In this document: positions 38,086 to 47,163 of the stretch, in pieces
Layout: the number at the start of each line of letters is the position of its first letter
Position numbering within the stretch: the first letter of the stretch is position 1
NCBI GenBank assembly: GCA_023395595.1
Contig: JAEWYO010000015.1
Coordinates: 1 to 49,288, forward strand
Length of the DNA stretch: 49,288 nt
DNA from: Bacillota bacterium
Lineage (GTDB): Bacteria > Bacillota > Clostridia > Christensenellales > CAG-138
Reading direction: 5' to 3'
The notes under the pieces: model-generated
What the model saw: only the letters and a program-made list of their open reading frames with translations
What the model was told of the DNA's origin: nothing
The model's database searches: none
Position numbers and translations under genes: made by a program

Positions 38086-39104
38086 CAGCGATTGCTGTAC
38101 ATCCGATCATAATAGGCTCGATACGATCCGTCCAGAACGCTGCGCCACCAATTTTCGTTGGCGAGGTACCACTGAATTGTGGTTTGGATTCCTGTGTCAA
38201 ACGTGGTGTTGGGGGTCCAACCGAGTTCCTGTTTGATCTTTGTGGCATCGATCGCGTAACGCAAATCATGGCCAGGACGATCTGTTACAAACCGGATCAA
38301 GCTTTCAGGCTTATTCAACGCATGAAGAATCGTCTTGACTACCTCAAGGTTGGTGCGCTCATTGTGTCCGCCAATATTGTATACTTCACCCACGCGGCCT
38401 CCGCGCATGATCAAATCAATTGCCGAACAATGATCCTCCACATACAGCCAATCTCTGACATTCTCGCCTTTTCCATATACGGGCAGTGATTTGTCGGAAA
38501 GCGCATTGATGATCATCAGCGGAATCAGCTTCTCCGGAAAATGATACGGGCCGTAGTTATTGGAGCATCGCGAAATCGTTACCGGCAGCTTGAAAGTGCG
38601 GTAGTATGCGAGCACCAGCAGGTCTGCCGCAGCCTTTGAAGCCGAATAGGGGCTGCTTGTGTGCAGCGGTGTTTCCTCTGTGAAGAAGAGATCCGTGCGT
38701 TCCAGCGGCAGATCGCCGTAGACCTCATCCGTCGAAACCTGGTGAAATCGTCCAACACCATACTTCCGGCACGCGTCCAGAAGGACGCCCGTTCCGGTAA
38801 TATTGGTTTGCAGGAACAATCCCGGGTCTTCAATTGAGCGGTCAACATGGCTTTCTGCGGCAAAATTGACGACAATATCCGGTTTTTCCTGTTCAAACAA
38901 AGCATAAACTGCGTCTCGATCCGAGATGCTTGCTTGCACAAACGAAAATTTCGGGTTCTTTAGAGCGTCCTGAAGCGTCTCCATATTGCCTGCATACGTA
39001 AGTGCATCCAGACAAATAATCTGATCTTCCGGATGATTTTTGAGTTGATAATGTACAAAGTTTCCGCCGATGAATCCGGCGCCGCCTGTTACAAGTACTT
39101 TCAT
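38085..39104 (-). CDS. rmlB: dTDP-glucose 4,6-dehydratase
   Basis: A 339-residue SDR-type enzyme that makes dTDP-4-keto-6-deoxyglucose. MKVLVTGGAGFIGGNFVHYQLKNHPEDQIICLDALTYAGNMETL is the standard N-terminus. Catalytic pieces are VSTDEVYGDL and SPYSASKAAADLLVLAYYRTF (YxxxK), with ISRCSNNYGPYHFPEKLIPLMI and RDWLYVEDHCSAIDLI. Its ATG overlaps the end of rmlC by 4 bases (ATGA). Confidence 0.97.
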   Translation of the reverse strand: MKVLVTGGAGFIGGNFVHYQLKNHPEDQIICLDALTYAGNMETLQDALKNPKFSFVQASISDRDAVYALFEQEKPDIVVNFAAESHVDRSIEDPGLFLQTNITGTGVLLDACRKYGVGRFHQVSTDEVYGDLPLERTDLFFTEETPLHTSSPYSASKAAADLLVLAYYRTFKLPVTISRCSNNYGPYHFPEKLIPLMIINALSDKSLPVYGKGENVRDWLYVEDHCSAIDLIMRGGRVGEVYNIGGHNERTNLEVVKTILHALNKPESLIRFVTDRPGHDLRYAIDATKIKQELGWTPNTTFDTGIQTTIQWYLANENWWRSVLDGSYRAYYDRMYSNR

Positions 39105-39670
39105 TTTGATTCTCCTAAAACAAAATTCACATCGCTGTCGGCAAGAAGCGGTGCTTCCTGATCTTTACGAGACAGTATCGGTTCGGTAATTCCCCACTCC
39201 ACGTTGATGAATGGATCATTCCAAGCGATGCTTCGATCGGCTTGCGGGTTATAGTATTGATCCGCTTTATAGAGAATCTCCACATCGTCGGTCAGCGTCA
39301 AGAATCCATGTGCGAAGCCACGTGGGATCAATAGCTGTTTTTTGTTTTCTGCAGAAAGCTCAACCGCAACCCATTTCCCGTACTGCTCCGAACCCTTGCG
39401 GATATCGACTGCAACATCAAGGATTGCGCCGCGCGCGCAACGCACCAACTTCGCTTGCGCAAAAGGATTCATTTGGAAATGAAGCCCACGCAATGTCCCC
39501 TTTTGCGCAGAGAAGGAATGGTTATCCTGTACAAAATCATAGGAAAGCCCTAGTTTTTCAAACTCCTGCTTGCTCCAGCTCTCCATAAACCAGCCCCTGT
39601 TGTCACCAAACACACGAGGTTCAAGGATCATTACTTCTTTTAGCTCTGTCTGTATGCCTTCCAACGTCAA
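39101..39670 (-). CDS. rmlC: dTDP-4-dehydrorhamnose 3,5-epimerase
   Basis: A 189-residue cupin epimerase, third step of dTDP-L-rhamnose synthesis. MILEPRVFGDNRGWFMESWSKQEFEKLGLSYDFVQDNHSFSAQKGTLRGLHFQMNPFAQAKLVRCARGAILDVAVDIRKGSEQYGKWVAVELSAENKKQLLIPRGFAHGFLTLTDD matches RmlC, with the active-site histidine in RGLHFQ and the basic pair in PRGFAHGF. The start is TTG at 39670 after AAGGAAGG, 7 bases downstream of the rmlA stop. Confidence 0.96.
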   Translation of the reverse strand: MTLEGIQTELKEVMILEPRVFGDNRGWFMESWSKQEFEKLGLSYDFVQDNHSFSAQKGTLRGLHFQMNPFAQAKLVRCARGAILDVAVDIRKGSEQYGKWVAVELSAENKKQLLIPRGFAHGFLTLTDDVEILYKADQYYNPQADRSIAWNDPFINVEWGITEPILSRKDQEAPLLADSDVNFVLGESK

Positions 39671-39679
39671 ATACCTTCC

Positions 39680-40564
39680 TTAATACCGAATCTTATCTTC
39701 CGCAACACGTTTCAAATGCGCACCGTATGCAGATTTTCCATATCTTTTTGCCGCTTCTAAAAGGGTTGGGCTGTCGATCCAACCGTTTTTGAATGCGATC
39801 TCCTCTGGGGCAGAGATTTTGATGCTCTGCCGCACCTCGATCATACGAATGAAATCTGCCGCTTCCAGCAGCGAGTCAACCGTTCCTGTATCGAGCCATG
39901 CAAATCCACGACCCAATATCTGCGCCTGAAGAAGTCCGTCCTGTAGATATAAATCATTCAATGCCGTTATCTCCAGTTCGCCGCGTGCGGAAGGTTTCAC
40001 TTGTTTTGCAAGCTCTACCACACGATTGTCATAGAAATACAGGCCGGTGATCGCATAATTAGATTTCGGTTGAGTTGGTTTTTCTTCGACCGAAAGTACT
40101 TGCCCGTCTTTGTTCATCTCCAGGACGCCGAAACGCTCCGGATCGTTTACATAATACCCAAAAACTGTGGCAAGACCCTTTTCAGCATTGCTGGATGCCG
40201 TTCGAAGCAAGGTTCGAAACCCGTTTCCATAAAACAGATTATCGCCAAGCACCATCGCGCAGCAATCGCTGCCGATGAATTCTTCGCCGAGGATGAAAGC
40301 CTGCGCAAGTCCATCGGGAGACGGCTGCACCTTGTAAGAAAGACGCATACCAAATTGACTGCCATCGCCCAGTAACCGCTCGAAATTCGGCAAGTCTGTT
40401 GGTGTTGAAATGATGAGCACATCCCGAATGTCCGCAAGCATCAGCGTGGAAAGCGGATAGTAGATCATCGGCTTGTCATAAACCGGTAAAAGCTGCTTGC
40501 TGGTAATCATCGTCAGCGGATAGAGGCGTGTTCCTGCACCACCTGCTAAAATTATGCCTTTCAT
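39680..40564 (-). CDS. rmlA: Glucose-1-phosphate thymidylyltransferase
   Basis: A 294-residue nucleotidyltransferase that makes dTDP-glucose. MKGIILAGGAGTRLYPLTMITSKQLLPVYDKPMIYYPLSTLMLADIRDVLIISTPTDLPNFERLLGDGSQFGMRLSYKVQPSPDGLAQAFILGEEFIG is standard RmlA, with the GGAGTRLYPLT loop, the DKPM motif and the sugar-site stretch GLAQAFILG. FAWLDTGTVDSLLEAADFI is the C-terminal hallmark. AAGGAAGG lies 7-8 bases before the ATG. Confidence 0.97.
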   Translation of the reverse strand: MKGIILAGGAGTRLYPLTMITSKQLLPVYDKPMIYYPLSTLMLADIRDVLIISTPTDLPNFERLLGDGSQFGMRLSYKVQPSPDGLAQAFILGEEFIGSDCCAMVLGDNLFYGNGFRTLLRTASSNAEKGLATVFGYYVNDPERFGVLEMNKDGQVLSVEEKPTQPKSNYAITGLYFYDNRVVELAKQVKPSARGELEITALNDLYLQDGLLQAQILGRGFAWLDTGTVDSLLEAADFIRMIEVRQSIKISAPEEIAFKNGWIDSPTLLEAAKRYGKSAYGAHLKRVAEDKIRY

Positions 40565-40590
40565 ATCAAGCCCTTCCTTCTTTCAAAAAA

Positions 40591-41514
40591 TCAAATGTAA
40601 AGAAACTGTGCAACTCTGCGAATCAATCCGCGCTTTAATGTGCTCAGTTTTTGCGAAATCATCCAACGCTTCAGCTTGCCGTAATTCGGAATCGAAGCAT
40701 ATTCACTCAAAAACGCTTTCTGTTCAACGGTGAGCTGATCCGAGTACACGCGGAGAAACTCGCCGGCTTGCTCATATCCCGCATTCAGCTGCGCGCGAAT
40801 CGTCATTGGATGAAGCACCTTGTCTATAACATAAGAAATGGAACGAACTTGCTTTGCTCCAATCGAATTTGCGCCATGCTGACGATAAAGAATCGTCCTT
40901 TCCGGCAGATAAACCTTAACCCCAAATGCAATAGCAATGAGTCCCAACCACCAATCATGTACGATACAGACTTGCGGCTTACGAATGATTTGAGCCAGTG
41001 CCCGATTATAGAGAGCCGTACATCCGGTTACTGTGTTTTGAACAACCTGTGAAGCCATCACACCATAGCCCATGCGGAGGTCAAGCATGTCATTGAGCGA
41101 ATCGCCAATGATACCAAGCGACTCATCCACCACCGTAAGGTCAGTGTGCACTAAAATCGGTGTTTGAACGCCGTGTTCTTTCTCGGCAGTGTGCATTGCG
41201 CGCAACGTAAGCTCGATTTTATTCGGCAACCAAACATCATCTTGATCGCAAAGCATCACGTAATCATCTTGATATGTTGTCATCAATTCAAGAAAATTCC
41301 ATTTTGCTCCGCCGGTGTTTTTCGCGCACTTTTGTATCAATACCTTCTCCGGATATTTCTCGGCATAGTCACTGATAATGGAGTAGGTACCGTCTGTCGA
41401 ACAGTCATCTTGAATTCGCAGGACGAAGTTCTGCTCCGTCTGCTGCAAGATGGAGTCAATCTGCGCGTTGATATAACGTTCTCCATTATAGGTTGCCAAT
41501 AGTATCGTAATCAA
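40591..41514 (-). CDS. Family 2 glycosyltransferase, probable rhamnosyltransferase
   Basis: A 307-residue cytoplasmic-face GT-A enzyme. ITILLATYNGERYINAQIDSILQQTEQNFVLRIQDDCSTDGTYSIISDY and DDYVMLCDQDDVWLPNKIELTLRAM (the DQDD metal/nucleotide motif) are characteristic of rhamnosyltransferases such as RgpB/WbbL-like GT2s. It is flanked by rmlA, consistent with using dTDP-rhamnose. The start is TTG after GGAGAAAG. The C-terminal about 60 residues are helical and basic, which suits membrane association. Confidence 0.9.
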   Translation of the reverse strand: MITILLATYNGERYINAQIDSILQQTEQNFVLRIQDDCSTDGTYSIISDYAEKYPEKVLIQKCAKNTGGAKWNFLELMTTYQDDYVMLCDQDDVWLPNKIELTLRAMHTAEKEHGVQTPILVHTDLTVVDESLGIIGDSLNDMLDLRMGYGVMASQVVQNTVTGCTALYNRALAQIIRKPQVCIVHDWWLGLIAIAFGVKVYLPERTILYRQHGANSIGAKQVRSISYVIDKVLHPMTIRAQLNAGYEQAGEFLRVYSDQLTVEQKAFLSEYASIPNYGKLKRWMISQKLSTLKRGLIRRVAQFLYI

Positions 41515-41625
41515 GGCTTTCTCCTTATATCTTCGTTTCGCGATGCAATTCGTATCACTCGCGTTTGTCGAGCTGTTTCAGGAAGGTCTTGCTTTACACG
41601 CTTCTAAGCGATTGGTTCACCTGGC

Positions 41626-42486
41626 TCAGAAACGTCCTGCTCGATAGCCTCTTCGATTGCCAAGTAGTTTCGCCGTACACAAGAAGCAAAATTGGAAACT
41701 CGAACCAACGGCGAAGCGCTTGAGCAGCTCTTTTAGCACATGCTGAACAAGACGAACGCCCTCTTGATTGGCCTTTACACCTGAAAAACGGTCTCTGTAC
41801 CGGTAGAGTACTTTTCCGATTAAGAAGTTTCGTTCGTACTCTTGTTTCCAATTGTATCGGTGTGAGTGCACAACAGCAGCTTCCGCACAATACGCAATCC
41901 GAAATCCTGCGCGTAAAAATTTTGCGGCAATCAGCATGTCTTCGTTTGTAATCACGGGATGGTCAAATCCACCAACCGCAATATAGGAGTCTCTACGATA
42001 CGCAGAGCATACATCCGAAAAAAAGAACGCCTTGATTCCCAGTCGTTCCAGATCCTCCGCTCCCCGCGTTGAGCTGAGAGAAGGATAGTTGAATTCACGT
42101 GTGTATCGTTCATAAAGAGGCGCATCTCGTCGAGCAATCTGGCGCCCATACGCGCAAGCAACACCATCTTGCAAAGTTGCATGAACGATCTGTTCGATAT
42201 ATGTGTTCTCTATGATCTGTACATCCTGCGTAAAAAACAAAACGATGTCACCAATTGATGCACGAAATGCCATGTCCCTTGTGCCGCCATGATTAAAATC
42301 GGTTCGTTTGATCTCAATTATACGCGTCTGGGGATATGCTTTTGCGAGCAGAACGGTTTCATCGTCCGATTCCGAGTCTACGATTATGATCTCATCCGGG
42401 GAAAGAGTTTGCGCTGCGATTGCGCTAAGCAATGCATCGATTGTATCCGCTGCATTCAGCGTTGGAATAATCACTGAAACTCTCAA
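41626..42486 (-). CDS. Family 2 glycosyltransferase (rhamnosyltransferase-like)
   Basis: A 286-residue GT-A enzyme. MRVSVIIPTLNAADTIDALLSAIAAQTLSPDEIIIVDSESDDETVLLAKAYPQTRIIEIKRTDFNHGGTRDMAFRASIGDIVLFFTQDVQII contains the NHGGTRD segment and the TQD catalytic region found in rhamnosyltransferases. ITNEDMLIAAKFLRAGFRIAYCAEAAVVHSHRYNWKQEYERNFLIGKVLYRYRDRFSG is the typical second half. The start is placed at TTG 42486, with GGAGAG 5 bases upstream; TTG 42498 lies at that site itself. It is first in its transcript, driven by the promoter at 42561-42589. 111 bases separate it from the next gene, and the terminal residues LLGNRRGYRAGRF end normally. Confidence 0.9.
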   Translation of the reverse strand: MRVSVIIPTLNAADTIDALLSAIAAQTLSPDEIIIVDSESDDETVLLAKAYPQTRIIEIKRTDFNHGGTRDMAFRASIGDIVLFFTQDVQIIENTYIEQIVHATLQDGVACAYGRQIARRDAPLYERYTREFNYPSLSSTRGAEDLERLGIKAFFFSDVCSAYRRDSYIAVGGFDHPVITNEDMLIAAKFLRAGFRIAYCAEAAVVHSHRYNWKQEYERNFLIGKVLYRYRDRFSGVKANQEGVRLVQHVLKELLKRFAVGSSFQFCFLCTAKLLGNRRGYRAGRF

Positions 42487-42560
42487 AACTCTCTCCAAGC
42501 ACAGGAATTTGCAACGAGCACCCGATTTAATCGCGTCTGTTGCACAGTAATGTACAATCT

Positions 42561-42589
42561 ATTATATCTCAATGTTTGACTAAAAACAA
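42561..42589 (-). promoter_or_regulatory. Promoter of the glycosyltransferase-rml unit
   Basis: On the minus strand TTGTTT (42589-42584), 17 bases, TATAAT (42566-42561), about 75 bases before the first glycosyltransferase start. A terminator lies just upstream of it, so the unit is separate from the wzy-like gene. Confidence 0.68.
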
Positions 42590-42623
42590 TATATAGTGGT
42601 TGAATGAAATCTTGAAGTACTTG

Positions 42624-42667
42624 TGAAAAAAAGATTCAACCCTGCGCCAATTTCTCAACACAGGGTT
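42624..42667 (-). terminator. Terminator after the Wzy/ligase-like gene
   Basis: AACCCTG (42667-42661 side on the minus strand) with CAGGGTT (42644-42638), then GAATCTTTTTTTC. It lies about 62 bases past the stop at 42729. Confidence 0.75.
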
Positions 42668-42728
42668 TTCACTTCTTTAGATGATCATTTTAATGGTATT
42701 TTGCTAGAAAAACGCTAGGATTTCTCGC

Positions 42729-43982
42729 TTATTCTTCCTTCTTGTTCGCGAGTTTTGCGGTTACTGTCGTGCCTTCACGGGACTGGTTCAGAAATCGTGC
42801 GGCAGCAAAGAGCAAGACCGCAAAAATCGCATCCTGACGTTCATAATAAGAAACAACCGCAAAATCCAGAACAAATCGCATTGCTAACAACACGCAGAGG
42901 ACAAAAACCAGCTGGCGTTTGATTGCATCTTCGCCAGTTTTATCCAGCGCTTTCGAGCGTTTGAGTTCGCGCGCTGCATAGATAAACGCCCAAACCTGTC
43001 CAACATAATAGATCAACGCCATCGGAATGCCACCGGAAACTAAAAGCTCCAGATAATTATTATGCGCGTACATTCCGAGGGACCCGTCGAGCAAGCGGAA
43101 GCATCCAAGCCCCCATCCCAGCACCGGCCTCTCAATAAATCTCCCCCATGCTGCTTGAACCAGCGACATGCGCTCAACAGATGATCCGCCGACGCCCTCA
43201 CCCTTCAAGAAGTACAGCGCAACTTCGCGTACACGGCTCAGGACACCCGTGCTCAGCGGGTTTTCGGTTAAAATAACAAGATAGAACGCAGCAAATCCCA
43301 CGACCGCAATGCCGATGAGCTTCCATCCCCATTTGCGCGGAAACCGAATCAGCAGCATAGCGATCAGTAGCACACCCGCGAGCGCCGCGCTTTTGACGGA
43401 CATGGTCAATGCAACAGCAACCAGCAGCAGAAGCGATGGAATCAACCACAGCAATTGCCACTTTTTCCCGGTAAGATAAATGCATAGACCAAATGCAAAC
43501 GCGCTGATCATGCCAACCGTATTCGGGTGAACTCCGTCGGCTAGTCCAAGGCGGTTCACATTCCAATCCAAAGCGCGTTCGTTGAAAAACAGCCAACAAA
43601 CAATGAGCAGCGCGGCGATGATATAGATCTCAAAAAATCGTTTGACATCCGCACGAAGCACGATGTATTGATAGACAAAGAAGAAGTATACCGTGGTAAT
43701 GATCAGCGTTTTCACCATGCCGAGCGATGCCGCGCGGTCATACGCCCAGCCGAACGTAACCACGGTGCTCCATACAATCAGAAGCGCGGATACTGCCATC
43801 CACCAAGAAAAATGCAATTTGTGTTTTTGTAGCACGAGTAGTGCTGTGCAGCCAAAGAATAGCAACATACTCAGTTGCGAAACAAGTGTGTGCGCAAAGT
43901 TCGTCTCCAAAAACAGGCTAAGCAGCAAGGAAATGTCCGCTAACCAAGCATAGAGATTACTCGTTTTATTGATTCGAATCAA
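42729..43982 (-). CDS. O-antigen ligase / Wzy-type polymerase
   Basis: A 417-residue polytopic membrane protein with about eleven hydrophobic segments. The O-antigen-ligase/Wzy_C core is the large extracytoplasmic loop region FLKGEGVGGSSVERMSLVQAAWGRFIERPVLGWGLGCFRLLDGSLGMYAHNNYLELLVSGGIPMALIYYVGQVW, with the signature GWG and the conserved AHNNYLELL. Such proteins polymerise or attach undecaprenyl-linked polysaccharide repeats outside the membrane. The start is TTG at 43982 with AGGAGGG 8 bases upstream. It has its own promoter with a leader of about 110 bases and its own terminator, and precedes the rhamnose genes. Whether it acts as polymerase or ligase cannot be told. Confidence 0.9.
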   Translation of the reverse strand: MIRINKTSNLYAWLADISLLLSLFLETNFAHTLVSQLSMLLFFGCTALLVLQKHKLHFSWWMAVSALLIVWSTVVTFGWAYDRAASLGMVKTLIITTVYFFFVYQYIVLRADVKRFFEIYIIAALLIVCWLFFNERALDWNVNRLGLADGVHPNTVGMISAFAFGLCIYLTGKKWQLLWLIPSLLLLVAVALTMSVKSAALAGVLLIAMLLIRFPRKWGWKLIGIAVVGFAAFYLVILTENPLSTGVLSRVREVALYFLKGEGVGGSSVERMSLVQAAWGRFIERPVLGWGLGCFRLLDGSLGMYAHNNYLELLVSGGIPMALIYYVGQVWAFIYAARELKRSKALDKTGEDAIKRQLVFVLCVLLAMRFVLDFAVVSYYERQDAIFAVLLFAAARFLNQSREGTTVTAKLANKKEE

Positions 43983-44098
43983 GTGGATATCCCTCCTATT
44001 GAATCGTGTTCTCCGGATCGAATGACTGGAGCGAAAGATGAACGGTTGACTTGATCAATTGTTTTGCTCATGCAGACTAAAAACTTGAATTCTTCTTC

Positions 44099-44127
44099 AG
44101 TATACATGCTCAATGTATGAAAATCAA
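44099..44127 (-). promoter_or_regulatory. Promoter of the wzy-like gene
   Basis: On the minus strand TTGATT (44127-44122), 17 bases, TATACT (44104-44099). It would give a 5' leader of about 110 bases before the TTG start at 43982. No riboswitch is recognised in that leader. Confidence 0.68.
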
Positions 44128-44168
44128 TTCGCTCACTTTCCCGTGTGCGATGTGTATCCCAAACAAGT

Positions 44169-44199
44169 CATTTACACTGATCAGAAAGAATTGTAAATG
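44169..44199 (-). terminator. Possible weak terminator after the dipeptidase gene
   Basis: CATTTACA with TGTAAATG (8-bp stem, 15-base loop). On the minus strand it is followed by ACTTGTTT. AT-rich stem, so low strength. Confidence 0.4.
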
Positions 44200-44244
44200 T
44201 ATGTTCCCTCCAGCAAACGGTAAGAACGTCAGATTTCTATTATT

Positions 44245-45168
44245 TCAAACGAATTGAACGATATAATCATGCAAGTTTTGGTAGGCGATGCGATAAACAT
44301 CCGCCTCGGAAAATCCGCGCTTGAGCAGTGCCTCAAACAACGCCGGAAAATCACGGCTGGTCTTAAAATCTTTCGGGTATTGCTGCATACCGTCAAGGTC
44401 GGAACCGATGGCACAGCAGCCGATTCCGCCGATCTCTACCACACGGCAGATATGGCGAACGATGTCGTCAATCGTTGCAACATTATTCTTCGTCAATTGC
44501 TGATAGTAAAAATTAATGCCGACTGTGCCGCCCTGCTTCGCGATCTCGCGGATGAGATCATCGCTGAGCGAGCGCGGGTGCTCATGGACACCCCGCGCAT
44601 TGGAATGCGAGGCAAACACAGGCCTTGTCGCGCGGGCAAGCACCTGCTCGATTCCTTTATCACTCAGGTGAGACACATCAATCGCAACGCCAAGTGCACA
44701 CATCTCGTCGATGATGTCCCGACCGATTGCGCTGAGTCCCTTGTTCCCGCGACCCATCGCAGCACCTGCAAGCTCGTTGTTTTCATTCCAGGTCAGCGTC
44801 ATCGCGCGCACACCGAGGCGATAGAGCACGCGCAGAATCGCCATGCTGCCGTCTATAGCTTCCCCGCCTTCCACCGTCAACACGGTCGCGATCTTTCCGC
44901 ACTCGGGTGTGAAATCACGCGTGAGCGGCACAAGTTCGCTGTGCTGAGCCAGCATGCGCTCATATGCGTCGATCATCGAAAGACACTGATGCAGCGGCGG
45001 TGCGGCAAGCGCGGTGTCAATCCAGCAGGCGAAAAACTGCATCGCAACCCCACCTTGCAATAGATCGTCCAGCCGGATCGCCTGCTCCCGTTTGGGTTTC
45101 TTCAGATCATAGCCGGATTGAACCGCCCCGTAAAGATAATCGCAATGCCCGTCCGCAACAGGAAACAT
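44245..45168 (-). CDS. Membrane dipeptidase (peptidase family M19)
   Basis: A 307-residue zinc dipeptidase that hydrolyses dipeptides, in some members D-containing ones. VADGHCDYLYG near the N-terminus holds the HxD metal pair. LTVEGGEAIDGSMAILRVLYRLGVRAMTLTWNENNELAG brings the bridging glutamate and the TLTWN signature. GVAIDVSHLSDKG and PVFASHSNARGVHEHPRSLSDDLIREIAKQGGTVGINFYYQQL give the other metal and substrate histidines. CCAIGSDLDGMQQYP is the conserved GSDxDG segment. No signal peptide is seen, so it is probably cytoplasmic in spite of its family name. GGAGG lies 7 bases before the ATG. Single gene. Confidence 0.94.
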   Translation of the reverse strand: MFPVADGHCDYLYGAVQSGYDLKKPKREQAIRLDDLLQGGVAMQFFACWIDTALAAPPLHQCLSMIDAYERMLAQHSELVPLTRDFTPECGKIATVLTVEGGEAIDGSMAILRVLYRLGVRAMTLTWNENNELAGAAMGRGNKGLSAIGRDIIDEMCALGVAIDVSHLSDKGIEQVLARATRPVFASHSNARGVHEHPRSLSDDLIREIAKQGGTVGINFYYQQLTKNNVATIDDIVRHICRVVEIGGIGCCAIGSDLDGMQQYPKDFKTSRDFPALFEALLKRGFSEADVYRIAYQNLHDYIVQFV

Positions 45169-45270
45169 GGGATGCCCTCCGTGTGTCTACCGACGGTAAA
45201 ATGCCGGCAAACATAAATTGTTATTTTTCTGATCGCTTTTGAAGAAATAAAGATCTGTACTGTCAACAAA

Positions 45271-45300
45271 CGGGGCATGGCGAACCATGCCCCGATCGTA
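45271..45300 (-). terminator. Terminator after rny
   Basis: CGGGGCATGG-TTCG-CCATGCCCCG on the minus strand (45294-45271), a perfect 10-bp stem with a stable tetraloop, followed by TTTGTTGA. It lies 16 bases past the rny stop. Confidence 0.82.
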
Positions 45301-45310
45301 TTCTTTTGCC

Positions 45311-46849
45311 TTACTTCGCGTAGTCGACCGTGCGCGTTTCGCGAATGACGCTGACCTTGATCTGGCCGGGGTATTCGAGTTCGCTTTCGATTCGCTTAGC
45401 AATGTCTTTTGCAATGATCACGGTGTCGCTGTCGTTCACGCGATCCGGCTTGACGATGATGCGGATTTCTCGCCCTGCCTGAATGGCAAAGGACGTTTCC
45501 ACGCCGTCAAAGGAATTCGCGATCTCTTCGAGCTTTTCAAGCCGTTTGATGTAGCTTTCCAGCGTCTCACGCCGCGCACCGGGGCGTGCAGCGGAGATTG
45601 CGTCGGCAGCCTGAACGAGGATTGCCTCGACCGTCTGCGGCTCGACATCGCCGTGATGCGCCATGATCGCATGGATGATGGCGTTGTTCTCGCGGAACTT
45701 TTTGGCAAGATCGGCACCGATCTGCGCATGCGATCCTTCGACCTCATGGTCAATGGACTTGCCGAGGTCGTGCAGAAGACCCGCGCGCTTGGCCAGCGCA
45801 ACGTTTGCGCCGAGCTCCGCCGCCATGATGCCCGCAAGATGCGCGACTTCGATGGAGTGCTTGAGCACGTTCTGACCGTAGCTTGTGCGGTACTTCATGC
45901 GGCCGAGGTAACGGACGATCTCGTGATGCAGCCCGTTGACGCCGACTTCCAGAACAGCCGCTTCGCCCGCCTCACGGATAGCCGTATCGACTTCCTTGCG
46001 TGCTTTTTCGACCATCTCCTCGATGCGCGTGGGATGAATGCGCCCGTCGAGAATGAGCTTCTCGAGTGCGATACGCGCCACTTCTCGGCGGACGGGATCA
46101 AAGCTCGAGAGAATGACCGCTTCCGGCGTATCGTCGATGATGAGGTCCACGCCCGTCGCCGTTTCCAGCGCGCGGATGTTGCGTCCCTCGCGGCCGATGA
46201 TGCGGCCCTTCATGTCGTCATTCGGCAGAGCGACGACGGAGACGGTTGCTTCCGCAACGTGATCCGCAGCGCAGCGCTGAATTGCCAGCGTGATGATGTT
46301 TCTTGCGCGTTTGTCCGCTTCTTCTTTCGTTTTGGACTCGATGTCGCGGATGAGGAGCGCGGCCTCGTGCCTGGTATCCCGCTCTACGTTGGCAAGCAAC
46401 ATGTTGCGTGCGTCCTCTGTAGACAGGCTGGAAATCTTCTCCAACTCGTGAATCTGCTGGTCATAGAGCGCTTTGACGGCTGTCTCTGCGGTCTCGATGT
46501 CGGCTTCACGGTTTGCAATCGCGGCTTCGCGCTTATCGAGCGAATCCGTCTTCTTGTCGAGGATCTCCTCTCTCTGGAAAATGCGCCTTTCGTTTCTTTG
46601 AATCTCTCCGCGGCGCTCGCGGTTTTCTCTTTCCGCTTCGGAGCGAATTTTAAATACTTCTTCTTTTGCTTCCAAGACCTTTTCTTTTTTGATCTCTTCG
46701 GCTTTGCGCTGGGCATCGTCATAGAGTTTCTTTACGGCGTCCTCCGCCTTTGCCACCTTTGCTTCCGCAACATTGCGGCGGTAAGCATAACCAACGAGGA
46801 AACCGGAGAGCAGACCCAAGATGCCGATGACTGTGTAGAGCCACCACAT
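45311..46849 (-). CDS. rny: Ribonuclease Y
   Basis: A 512-residue membrane-anchored endoribonuclease that starts mRNA decay in many Gram-positive bacteria. The N-terminal membrane helix is MWWLYTVIGILGLLSGFLVGYAYRR. A long charged coiled coil follows at about residues 25-190. The KH domain has VVALPNDDMKGRIIGREGRNIRALETATGVDLIIDDTPEAVILSSFDPVRREVAR. The HD domain metal residues are in LAKRAGLLHDLGKSIDHEVEGSHAQIGADLAKKF. The C-terminal end ELEYPGQIKVSVIRETRTVDYAK is typical of the family. Start ATG 46849, with GGAG 10 bases upstream, is preferred to 46885. It has an excellent promoter at 47003-47031 with a leader of about 150 bases and its own terminator. Confidence 0.96.
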   Translation of the reverse strand: MWWLYTVIGILGLLSGFLVGYAYRRNVAEAKVAKAEDAVKKLYDDAQRKAEEIKKEKVLEAKEEVFKIRSEAERENRERRGEIQRNERRIFQREEILDKKTDSLDKREAAIANREADIETAETAVKALYDQQIHELEKISSLSTEDARNMLLANVERDTRHEAALLIRDIESKTKEEADKRARNIITLAIQRCAADHVAEATVSVVALPNDDMKGRIIGREGRNIRALETATGVDLIIDDTPEAVILSSFDPVRREVARIALEKLILDGRIHPTRIEEMVEKARKEVDTAIREAGEAAVLEVGVNGLHHEIVRYLGRMKYRTSYGQNVLKHSIEVAHLAGIMAAELGANVALAKRAGLLHDLGKSIDHEVEGSHAQIGADLAKKFRENNAIIHAIMAHHGDVEPQTVEAILVQAADAISAARPGARRETLESYIKRLEKLEEIANSFDGVETSFAIQAGREIRIIVKPDRVNDSDTVIIAKDIAKRIESELEYPGQIKVSVIRETRTVDYAK

Positions 46850-47002
46850 ATGATGTTTCTCCGATCTAAAAAAATGTAACCGCACATCTCTGCACGGTCA
46901 CTTCATAATCTATCCGCAATTTGAGCCAATTGCACGTTGCGCTCCAGCTTCAAACAAACAATCTATTATGAACACACCATAAGAGTGCAGGATTACTTGA
47001 AA

Positions 47003-47031
47003 AGTATATATCAGGGATTGTTGTGCGTCAA
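47003..47031 (-). promoter_or_regulatory. Promoter of rny
   Basis: On the minus strand TTGACG (47031-47026), 17 bases, TATACT (47008-47003). The rest of 46850-47163 is the long 5' leader of rny and the tail after polC; I see no other gene there. Confidence 0.78.
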
Positions 47032-47163
47032 GGTCATTTGACAATATATGGGGGTTTATGGGCAATTATTGCAATATTTTACGGTATTATCTGTTGGATT
47101 CGCGCGAATTCGCCCAAAGCAGCGACTCTCGATTTCTGTTAATCTTTTGATCGACTATTATTG

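Noticed and set aside
45287..46879. 530-codon open frame on the + strand opposite rny
   Set aside because: It is the antisense shadow of the well-supported RNase Y gene; the translation has no domain sense and no ribosome site.
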